DNA of 5,235 nucleotides from Bacteroidota bacterium (lineage in GTDB: Bacteria; Bacteroidota; Rhodothermia; Rhodothermales; UBA10348). A program made the position numbers and the translations under genes. This document shows positions 1-5,235 of this stretch, one piece after another (positions within the stretch are counted from its first letter, which is position 1; every line of letters begins with the position of its first letter). The notes beneath the pieces were generated by a model. It saw nothing but the letters and a program-made list of their open reading frames with translations, was not told the DNA's origin and ran no database searches. Location: positions 1 through 5,235 of the forward strand of contig JAAZVD010000138.1 of NCBI GenBank assembly GCA_018623785.1, given 5' to 3'.

Positions 1-2
1 AA

Positions 3-1781
3 GCGAGGCTGCCCATTCAGGCGCTCGATACGGATCTTTCAGTAGCCTTGAGCCGCGAAATGGGGGTCTTTTCCTGGGCTTTCGGCGCTACCGGATGGCC
101 CAACGGTCTGTCTGCGTGGGGTCAAGATCCAAATCATACCCAGGTACGCTGGGACGGGCGGAGCATTGAGGACCTCGTGACGGGACGTCCTCGTTTGGAC
201 ATGGTACCCATCGCATTGCTGGCGCAGGCCTCGTGGCAGGAGGATGGTCGGGTATCGCTGCAAACGGACCCACTGTCCATGTCCTATCCGCTGACCCGGG
301 TCCGGTATGCATCCGCGGGCGATGGCCTGCAAGCGGTCAACGCGCTGCATGTGCAGAACAGAGTGCTGCGATCCGGCAAATCATCCGGCATGCGGCTGCA
401 AACGGTTTTCGGCTATGCCGGGGCGGCCTCACAGGGCGAATATGATGGTAGCCAGTTACGGCGTGCGCGGGAGATTACACTGCGTATCGGACTTGAAGGC
501 GCCTCGTGGTCGGCTTGGATTCAGGACGTGGCTTCGCGGCGCGCCGTCGGGGCCCATGCCGGCGTCGAGCCCATACCGGGCGCCAGCTATGAATCCATCT
601 ATCAGCGCCTGGGGGCCACCGTCGAGGACCCGACGGCGCGCCGCCGCACCATCTGGAATGATCTTGAACTTGGGGGACGCTCCACGTGGCGCCGCTGGGC
701 AGGTACGCTCCGTGCTGTAAGGACATCGCAGACCCTTGATTTCGACGGCAGATCGCTGTCAACCCGCGGCTGGACGACGCGATGGCAGCTCTTGCCTTCC
801 ATCGAGACGGTGCTCGGACCCGGTACACTGAAGATCCATGGCCATACCATGCGCGAATCAGGCTCTGGTGGCTCGGCATGGACGTCATCACCAGGCGCAT
901 GGACGCAGTCCAGCCTGGCAGTAGCCTATCACGCCAACGAAGACGTGAACGTGCACGTTGGCATGGTCAACACCTCCGATTACGCCTGGTGGCATGCATT
1001 AGTATCAGGGGCTGCGCAGAAAGGCCCTCTTCGCGTCCATGGCCATGTAGAGCGTGATGCCCGTCGACTCAGCCTTCTTGAGCGTGCCGGATTCGGCGCC
1101 GGTATCGGTGGCATGTCATCAGCCACGGATATACCGCTGCAGGAGCGCATTCTGATACGCGCTGGGGCCAATCTCACGCAAGGCATCTGGCAGATCGGCG
1201 TGGAGGCCTCCCACCTGAGGGAAACGGATGCCATCATCCATCAATTGGCTACGGTTCATCCTGGACTGGATTCCCGCATCATGAACGGCGTGCGCTCCCG
1301 GTCCCTGCTCAGTCTCTCCCTGGGGTGGCGCGCCGACGGGCGTCGTGGACCGTATGCACGCATCGAGGGTGTACTGGGCATCTCCGAAGGCCCGGATAAC
1401 GGGGGTGCGTCCATGCTGTGGGAGCAGAGCCTTCCACAGCGTTGGGCCTCGGGACGCTTCGGGTGGAAAGCACTGCTCTTCCAGAAGGACCTGGACCTGA
1501 ATCTGTTCATCCGAGGCAGGATGTGGGATGCCATGAATGGGCTGCGTCTGCACACGCCAACGGGCTTGCTCGTCTTGCCAGAAGATTTCTCGGCACCGAT
1601 GGCCGGCAATTGGATGGTGGATGTGGGCGCCGAGGGCGATGTTCGCGGCGCGACGCTCTTTGTCGCCTACGAAAACATGTTCTCTGGCACTACCTGGCAG
1701 ATCGGTAATCTGCTGGTGCCGGACTATCCCCTGCCCCGGCAACGGGTGCGCTTCGGCGTGTACTGGCCCATCTCGAACTGA
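3..1781 (+). CDS. Outer-membrane beta-barrel protein with TonB-plug-like N-terminal segment (5' partial)
   Basis: The frame is open from the window edge to TGA 1779-1781, giving 592 visible residues. The start and any signal peptide lie upstream. A TTG at 48 is the first start-like codon but has no ribosome binding site, and the sequence before it (LPIQALDTDLSVALSRE) reads like continuing plug-domain protein. Residues about 15-75 resemble a TonB plug: WDGRSIEDLVTGRPRLDMVP fits the pattern 'xDGRPxxDxxTGxPxxDxxP', usually followed by the residues that fix a barrel to its plug. The rest alternates polar and hydrophobic residues, is rich in Trp, Gly and Arg, and repeats short beta-strand-like stretches such as SLLSLSLGWRADG. 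The end, YPLPRQRVRFGVYWPISN, resembles the last strand of TonB-dependent receptors and porins in Bacteroidota relatives. The role is probably an outer-membrane channel or receptor of unknown substrate. The barrel (about 500 residues) is somewhat short for a 22-strand receptor, so a porin-like protein is the alternative. Confidence 0.72.
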   Translation, partial: ARLPIQALDTDLSVALSREMGVFSWAFGATGWPNGLSAWGQDPNHTQVRWDGRSIEDLVTGRPRLDMVPIALLAQASWQEDGRVSLQTDPLSMSYPLTRVRYASAGDGLQAVNALHVQNRVLRSGKSSGMRLQTVFGYAGAASQGEYDGSQLRRAREITLRIGLEGASWSAWIQDVASRRAVGAHAGVEPIPGASYESIYQRLGATVEDPTARRRTIWNDLELGGRSTWRRWAGTLRAVRTSQTLDFDGRSLSTRGWTTRWQLLPSIETVLGPGTLKIHGHTMRESGSGGSAWTSSPGAWTQSSLAVAYHANEDVNVHVGMVNTSDYAWWHALVSGAAQKGPLRVHGHVERDARRLSLLERAGFGAGIGGMSSATDIPLQERILIRAGANLTQGIWQIGVEASHLRETDAIIHQLATVHPGLDSRIMNGVRSRSLLSLSLGWRADGRRGPYARIEGVLGISEGPDNGGASMLWEQSLPQRWASGRFGWKALLFQKDLDLNLFIRGRMWDAMNGLRLHTPTGLLVLPEDFSAPMAGNWMVDVGAEGDVRGATLFVAYENMFSGTTWQIGNLLVPDYPLPRQRVRFGVYWPISN

Positions 1782-1787
1782 CCAGCG

Positions 1788-1836
1788 GCGCGCACAAGCG
1801 GCGGAAATCGCCCCTGCGCGCGACCTCGTTGAGGTC
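1788..1836 (+). terminator. Two adjacent inverted repeats after the outer-membrane gene; possible T-tract-less terminator
   Basis: The first hairpin pairs GCGCGCA (1788-1794) with TGCGCGC (1815-1821). Nested inside it is GGCG (1800-1803), loop GAAAT, CGCC (1809-1812). The second follows with no gap: GACCTC (1822-1827), loop GTT, GAGGTC (1831-1836), a perfect 6-bp stem. Neither is followed by a run of T, so a canonical rho-independent terminator is not supported. The position 7 bases after the stop codon suggests 3'-end protection or termination of the upstream transcript. The second repeat could equally be an operator upstream of clpX. Confidence 0.3.
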
Positions 1837-1956
1837 ACAGGAATCGTTTAAGGATTGGGTGACGTGGACCGATAAAGGAAAGGGTACAACGGGTCGTAAT
1901 AATCGGCCGCGAGTATCCATTCCGAGATGAAAAACGACGAGGGGGAGACGTTCACC
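1837..1956 (+). promoter_or_regulatory. clpX upstream region; weak promoter candidate and ribosome binding site
   Basis: The only AT-rich patch near clpX is TAATAAT at 1897-1903, a possible -10 element, but no good -35 lies 16-18 bases before it. A Bacteroidota-type TAnnTTTG is not present either, so the promoter is unresolved. The useful signal is the purine run GAGGGGGAG at 1939-1947, which ends 9 bases before ATG 1957 and sets that ATG as the clpX start instead of the in-frame ATG at 1927. No sigma-32-like heat-shock promoter and no CIRCE operator were seen. Confidence 0.3.
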
Positions 1957-3264
1957 ATGAGCGAAGGAAACGACCGGGACACCATCCGCTGCTCGTTCTG
2001 TAGCCGAACGGCCCATGAGGTAACATCCATGGTGGCCGGATCCGAGGCGTATATCTGCGATCAGTGCATTGATGATGCGTCGGGAATGGTGGATATCAGC
2101 GAATCCCAGCCCGTTACGGTGCCCACCAACGTGCGTACCGAGGTGCCTACTGATACGCCTGACGAGGTGCCTGCCTCTACTCCATGGCAACAGCGTATGT
2201 CCCCGATGGACATCAAAGCGGCCCTCGATGCCTATGTCGTTGGTCAGGATCAGGCGAAAAAGGCCCTCTCGGTGGCCGTATACAATCATTACAAGCGCAT
2301 CAATGCCTCCGATGACCTTTCGGAGTTCCGGGATGTCGAGCTGGAGAAATCCAACATCCTGCTCATTGGACCGACAGGGACGGGTAAAACACTGCTGGCA
2401 AGAACGCTAGCGCGCGTCCTGGACGTCCCCTTCTCGATTTCTGATGCCACAGCGCTGACCGAGGCCGGCTACGTAGGCGAAGATGTAGAATCCATCCTCG
2501 CGCACCTACTGCACGCCGCCGACTTTGACGTCGAGCGGGCGCAGCGAGGCATCATCTACATCGACGAAGTCGACAAGGTGGCGCGCAAGGCCGAGAATGC
2601 CTCCATCACCCGAGATGTATCCGGAGAGGGTGTACAGCAGGCGTTGCTTAAAATTCTGGAAGGCACCGTAGCCAGCGTGCCACCCAAAGGCGGTCGCAAA
2701 CATCCCGAGCAGAGCCTGATCAACATTGATACCTCGAACATCCTGTTCATTTGCGGTGGTGCCTTTGATGGCCTCAATGACGTGATTGCGCGCCGCGTTT
2801 CGAACAATGCCATTGGATTTACCGCCGATAGCACCGAGAAAATGGACAAGTTCGACCCGACAATCTATCAGCATGTGGAGCCGGATGACCTGCTTCGTTT
2901 TGGATTGATTCCGGAACTGGTAGGACGCCTTCCCGTGGTTTCCGCGCTGGACCACCTGTCCGAGGAAGCCATGCGTGGCATCCTGCGCGAACCCAAGAAC
3001 GCGCTGCTCAAACAGTATCAGAAGCTGTTTGCCATGGATGGCATCGAGCTTCGCTTTGACGATGGCGCCATCGAAGCTATTGTGACTAAAGCCAAGACCC
3101 TCAACACCGGTGCTCGTGGTCTGCGCGCCGTGCTTGAGGACACGATGCTCGACATCATGTTCGACATCCACTCGAAGAGCAACATCGCCCGGTGCACGAT
3201 TACCCGGGACACGGTCCTGCACAAGTCTGAACCGGTATTCGAGCCGCAGCGGGCCACGGCCTAA
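1957..3264 (+). CDS. clpX: ATP-dependent Clp protease ATP-binding subunit ClpX
   Basis: ClpX is the hexameric AAA+ unfoldase that recognises tagged or damaged proteins in the cytoplasm, unfolds them with ATP and feeds them into the ClpP peptidase. From ATG 1957 the protein has 435 residues, near the usual 420-430. The N-terminal zinc-binding domain has four cysteines in two CxxC pairs (C12/C15, C34/C37). Next come a Pro/Thr-rich linker (about 45-78), Walker A GPTGTGKT (138-145), pore-1 loop GYVG (171-174), Walker B IIYIDE ending D203-E204, the RKH loop (247-249), the IGF loop that docks on ClpP (286-288), an arginine finger in GRLPVV (R324), and sensor 2 GARGLR (385-390). All are intact, so an active ClpP-dependent unfoldase is expected. 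An in-frame ATG at 1927 would add ten residues, but the purine-rich site GAGGGGGAG sits inside that extension, favouring 1957. clpP is not adjacent in this window. Hairpins on both sides suggest a single-gene unit. Confidence 0.97.
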   Translation: MSEGNDRDTIRCSFCSRTAHEVTSMVAGSEAYICDQCIDDASGMVDISESQPVTVPTNVRTEVPTDTPDEVPASTPWQQRMSPMDIKAALDAYVVGQDQAKKALSVAVYNHYKRINASDDLSEFRDVELEKSNILLIGPTGTGKTLLARTLARVLDVPFSISDATALTEAGYVGEDVESILAHLLHAADFDVERAQRGIIYIDEVDKVARKAENASITRDVSGEGVQQALLKILEGTVASVPPKGGRKHPEQSLINIDTSNILFICGGAFDGLNDVIARRVSNNAIGFTADSTEKMDKFDPTIYQHVEPDDLLRFGLIPELVGRLPVVSALDHLSEEAMRGILREPKNALLKQYQKLFAMDGIELRFDDGAIEAIVTKAKTLNTGARGLRAVLEDTMLDIMFDIHSKSNIARCTITRDTVLHKSEPVFEPQRATA

Positions 3265-3265
3265 G

Positions 3266-3308
3266 GTGTAGCATCAGCCTCCCGGGCGTAGCATCAGCCT
3301 CCCGAGCG
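3266..3308 (+). repeat. Tandem 20-bp repeat, about 2.2 copies, just after the clpX stop
   Basis: The 17-mer GTAGCATCAGCCTCCCG occurs at 3268-3284 and again, exactly, at 3288-3304, a period of 20. Flanking bases continue the match with single differences (T/C at 3267/3287, G/A at 3285/3305). It lies between the clpX stop codon and its terminator and encodes nothing recognisable. The near-perfect copies suggest a recent slippage duplication. Confidence 0.85.
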
Positions 3309-3326
3309 CACCTTTCCGACAGCCCT

Positions 3327-3350
3327 GCGGGGGCTATCCCCGCTTTCTTC
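3327..3350 (+). terminator. Rho-independent terminator of clpX
   Basis: GCGGGG (3327-3332), loop GCTAT, CCCCGC (3338-3343) forms a perfect 6-bp GC-only stem followed at once by the T-rich tail TTTCTTC (3344-3350). It lies 62 bases after the clpX stop. An overlapping alternative hairpin, AGCCC (3321-3325) with GGGCT (3331-3335), would use up the left arm of the terminator. The tail is short and broken by a C, so termination may be partial. Confidence 0.65.
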
Positions 3351-3374
3351 CAAGGCGAACCAACGCTATGTTCG
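3344..3374 (+). promoter_or_regulatory. Candidate Bacteroidota-type promoter for the yihY-mlaE-mlaF unit
   Basis: TATGTTCG at 3367-3374 matches the -7 consensus TAnnTTTG at five of six fixed positions. TTTC at 3344-3347, 19 bases earlier, matches the -33 TTTG at three of four. Transcription would begin around the ATG at 3379, giving a nearly leaderless message. That would fit the absence of a ribosome binding site there. The assignment assumes a Bacteroidota-like sigma factor, and short matches like these arise by chance. Confidence 0.25.
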
Positions 3375-3378
3375 GTTC

Positions 3379-4350
3379 ATGCACGCCAAGGCCAACATTC
3401 GTCATATCTTGCAGCAGGCAGCCGCTCTGCCCCGCTACTACGTGCGCGGGCTGGCCAGGGAGCTCTACGAGCGGCAGGTCTTCCTGTGGGCCCAGGCCAT
3501 TGCCTTCAAAGTCCTCATTACGATCGTTCCGGCCGTCGTACTCGGCACCGGTCTAGCGGCCTCCATCCTCAAGCTGGAACGTCCTTTTGCCACGATTCAA
3601 GGCCTGATCCGGGACTTCCTTCCTGCCTATCAGTCAGATCAGATTGTCGTCTTTCTTTCTCAACTGCAGTCTGCCAGCGGTACGCTGACACTCATCGGTT
3701 TTGCTGGTCTTGGCCTGACAGCCATCACGCTTTTTACGACGCTTCGAACCGTTCTGGCCAATGTGTTCCAGGAGGAATGGCACGAGAGCCGCAGTTTTTT
3801 GGGCGGATACGCCTTTGATCTTCGCATGACGGTGCAAGTGGGAGCGTTCTTCCTGACCTCAACCCTGATTACCATCGCCCAGCGTACGGTGGACAGCAAG
3901 GCGTTTGCGTGGCTGCAGTCCATTGGCATGGATACCGGCTGGCTTGAACAGGGGTGGCACACCGCCCTGGATACGTTCGGCCTCTTATTACCCTTCCTCT
4001 TGAGTGTGGCCATGTTCTTTCAGCTGATATGGCTGATACCGGTGCCCAAGCCACCAAAGCGAAGCGCGCTGGCTGGTGCCGTTTTCACGGCCGTTTTATG
4101 GGAGTTCGGGAAGACTGGTTTTACCGCCTACGCCGCTGACTATGCCAATTTCGAGCAGAGTGCCCTGGCTGCGCTCGGAGAAACGTTCGTCTTCGTAATC
4201 GTTATCGTGTTTTGGGCGTATTACTCCGGTCTGATCCTGACCATGGGAGCCATTGTAACCTTGCTGCACGAACGAAAACATCGCATGCCGGAAATCATGG
4301 ACCCGTTCTACCCCCCAGCGTCGGACGCGAGCCCCCCGGTATCTGTCTGA
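3379..4350 (+). CDS. YihY/BrkB-family inner-membrane protein
   Basis: This is a 323-residue membrane protein of the YihY/virulence factor BrkB family, once mislabelled ribonuclease BN. The family has six membrane helices and no firmly settled biochemical role. Family-like features are the first helix QAIAFKVLITIVPAVVLGTG (39-58), the segment GAVFTAVLWEFGKTGFTAYA (233-252), and the last helix ending in VFWAYYSGLILTMGAIVTLL (277-296). Hydrophobic segments lie at about 38-64, 101-125, 151-170, 199-221, 230-250 and 269-296. The N-terminal 35 residues are basic and probably cytoplasmic. The tail after about 297 is Pro-rich (DPFYPPASDASPP) and poorly conserved in appearance. ATG 3379 is the only sensible start, and no Shine-Dalgarno sequence precedes it. 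The stop is 11 bases before mlaE, so the two are probably co-transcribed, which hints at an envelope lipid role. That role is inference. Confidence 0.9.
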   Translation: MHAKANIRHILQQAAALPRYYVRGLARELYERQVFLWAQAIAFKVLITIVPAVVLGTGLAASILKLERPFATIQGLIRDFLPAYQSDQIVVFLSQLQSASGTLTLIGFAGLGLTAITLFTTLRTVLANVFQEEWHESRSFLGGYAFDLRMTVQVGAFFLTSTLITIAQRTVDSKAFAWLQSIGMDTGWLEQGWHTALDTFGLLLPFLLSVAMFFQLIWLIPVPKPPKRSALAGAVFTAVLWEFGKTGFTAYAADYANFEQSALAALGETFVFVIVIVFWAYYSGLILTMGAIVTLLHERKHRMPEIMDPFYPPASDASPPVSV

Positions 4351-4361
4351 CCCACTCCTCC

Positions 4362-5138
4362 ATGGCCCTCTCTCCCATACAGGAATTCTTTGCCGACTTC
4401 GGAGAACTGTGTCGCTACATGGGGCAATTTTTCCTGCGCTTCTGGCGCAGGCCGTTCGAAGGCCGCGAGTTGTTGCGACAGATGGACGAAGTGGGGTCGA
4501 AAAGCTTCCTGCTGACATCCATTACGGGACTGGCCATCGGGGTGGTGCTGGCCATGCAAAGCCGCGGGACGCTGGTGCGATTCGGCGCCGAGGCGGTCCT
4601 GCCTTCCATGCTGGCGCTGTCCGTGATCAAGGAAATCGGTCCCGTCATCACGTCCCTCGTGCTGGCAGGCCGCCTCGGCGCCGGCATGGCAGCTGAAATC
4701 GGCTCCATGCGCGTGACCGAGCAGATTGATGCCCTCGAAGTGGCAGCCCTCAAGCCCTTTCATTTTCTGATCGTGACCCGCACCCTGGCCTGCATGATCA
4801 TGTTTCCGATTCTGACCATGTGGACCGATGCCGTGGCACTCGTGGGCGGCTATGCCGAATCCTACCTGGCTTCGGGAATGGATTATCGGATTTTTATTTC
4901 GACAGCCTTTGAGACCATCCGTATCAGCGACGTGCTGGTGGACACCGGGAAGACAAGCGTCTTCGGCTTCATTGTCGGTATGGTCAGTTGCTATCTCGGA
5001 TTCACCGTCCGTGGCGGTACGCGGGAAGTGGGTCGGGCTGCCATGCGGGCCGTGGTAGGGGCTTCCCTGCTCATTCTCCTGACCGATGTGGTCATCGTGC
5101 GTCTATCCATCATGATTTTTGGAAACGTGGGCACGTGA
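4362..5138 (+). CDS. mlaE: MlaE/YrbE-family ABC transporter permease (phospholipid transport)
   Basis: MlaE is the inner-membrane permease of the Mla (Mce-type) system, which moves phospholipids between inner and outer membranes together with the ATPase MlaF and an MCE-domain protein such as MlaD. The 258-residue length matches the family (about 260). The N-terminal 45 residues are amphipathic and basic, like the MlaE interfacial helix. Hydrophobic segments lie at about 48-67, 80-103, 138-168, 197-213 and 233-254. The family signature is clear at 98-127: LAGRLGAGMAAEIGSMRVTE then QIDALEV, the coupling region to the ATPase. A second conserved block, GKTSVFGFIVGMVSCYLGF (196-214), precedes RGGTREVGRA. 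ATG 4362 is chosen because the frame upstream only overlaps the yihY end and does not look like permease. No Shine-Dalgarno sequence is visible, so translation may be coupled to yihY. Its TGA overlaps the next gene's GTG. Confidence 0.94.
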   Translation: MALSPIQEFFADFGELCRYMGQFFLRFWRRPFEGRELLRQMDEVGSKSFLLTSITGLAIGVVLAMQSRGTLVRFGAEAVLPSMLALSVIKEIGPVITSLVLAGRLGAGMAAEIGSMRVTEQIDALEVAALKPFHFLIVTRTLACMIMFPILTMWTDAVALVGGYAESYLASGMDYRIFISTAFETIRISDVLVDTGKTSVFGFIVGMVSCYLGFTVRGGTREVGRAAMRAVVGASLLILLTDVVIVRLSIMIFGNVGT

Positions 5139-5235
5139 GCGGACAGCAGGTAATAGCACTGCACGGCGTCACGAAGCGCTTTGGAGACCTGGAGGTGCTC
5201 AAGGGTATCGACCTGGAAGTGAGCGAAGGCGTCTC
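5135..5235 (+). CDS. mlaF: MlaF-like ABC transporter ATP-binding protein (3' partial)
   Basis: A GTG at 5135-5137 overlaps the permease stop (GTGA) and opens a frame that runs past the window end, giving 33 complete codons: SGQQVIALHGVTKRFGDLEV then LKGIDLEVSEGV. This is the typical first strand pair of an ABC ATPase, 'VIxLxxVxKxFGxxxVLxGIDLxV', with F16 in the A-loop position that stacks on the ATP adenine. Walker A and the rest lie beyond the window. The position directly after an MlaE permease, with a 4-base overlap, makes it the MlaF-type partner that powers lipid transport. The family call comes mainly from this context, because the visible part fits any ABC ATPase. Confidence 0.88.
   Translation, partial: MSGQQVIALHGVTKRFGDLEVLKGIDLEVSEGV

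Noticed and set aside
48..50. TTG as the start codon of the first gene
   Set aside because: No ribosome binding site precedes it, the frame stays open to the window edge, the upstream codons read like plug-domain protein, and an outer-membrane protein needs a signal peptide that is absent here.
475..900. 141-codon minus-strand frame opposite the outer-membrane gene
   Set aside because: Its Arg/Ser/Pro-rich low-information product and full overlap with a well-supported gene mark it as a shadow.
1822..1836. GACCTC-GTT-GAGGTC as a heat-shock CIRCE operator
   Set aside because: CIRCE is TTAGCACTC-N9-GAGTGCTAA; neither the sequence nor the spacing matches.
1119..1838. 239-codon frame on the minus strand opposite the outer-membrane gene
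   Set aside because: It is a long antisense frame expected in GC-rich coding DNA, with Arg-, His- and Pro-rich composition and no recognisable domain.
1927..1956. ATG 1927 as the clpX start
   Set aside because: It adds ten residues that ClpX proteins normally lack, and the purine-rich site at 1939-1947 fits the ATG at 1957 instead.
2506..3222. 238-codon frame on the minus strand opposite clpX
   Set aside because: It is antisense to a highly conserved gene; its composition mirrors ClpX codons and shows no domain.
3368..3556. 62-codon frame starting at ATG 3368, with AAGG about 12 bases upstream
   Set aside because: It overlaps the yihY N-terminus in another frame, and its product (rich in Cys, Pro, Ser and Arg) resembles no protein; it is a shadow.
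4212..4361. Upstream extension of the mlaE frame into yihY
   Set aside because: The extra 50 residues are the out-of-frame reading of the yihY C-terminus. Starting at 4362 gives the normal family length.

Overview
The window reads as ordinary chromosomal DNA of a moderately GC-rich, diderm (outer-membrane-bearing) bacterium. It contains an outer-membrane beta-barrel protein and the start of an Mla-type lipid transport operon. Start codons mostly lack Shine-Dalgarno sequences, and one promoter candidate resembles the Bacteroidota -33/-7 type. My best guess is the Bacteroidota/Rhodothermota side of the tree (Rhodothermales-like). That guess rests on the style of the outer-membrane protein and is not proven by the sequence.

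Layout, all genes on the + strand. (1) 3-1781: the C-terminal 592 residues of an outer-membrane beta-barrel protein with a TonB-plug-like segment; its 5' end and signal peptide lie before the window. (2) 1782-1956: a spacer with two adjacent inverted repeats and no strong promoter. (3) 1957-3264: clpX, complete, encoding the AAA+ unfoldase of the ClpXP protease with every key motif intact. (4) 3265-3378: a spacer with a 20-bp tandem duplication just after the clpX stop, then a rho-independent terminator whose T-rich tail lies 28 bases before the next gene. (5) 3379-4350: a YihY/BrkB-family inner-membrane protein. (6) 4362-5138: an MlaE/YrbE permease. (7) 5135 to the window end: the first 33 codons of the ABC ATPase partner (MlaF-like), overlapping the permease stop by four bases.

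The last three genes look like one transcription unit for inner-membrane and envelope lipid functions: 11-bp gap, then a 4-bp overlap. clpX looks like its own unit, bounded by hairpins on both sides and not next to clpP in this window. The outer-membrane gene may end its own unit.

I see no CRISPR array, insertion sequence, tRNA, rRNA or integration site. I do not find a convincing undescribed system. The points most worth a second look are the yihY-mlaE-mlaF linkage, the cramped clpX/yihY junction with a possible leaderless promoter, the three-unit repeat in the ClpX linker, and the tandem repeat after clpX.
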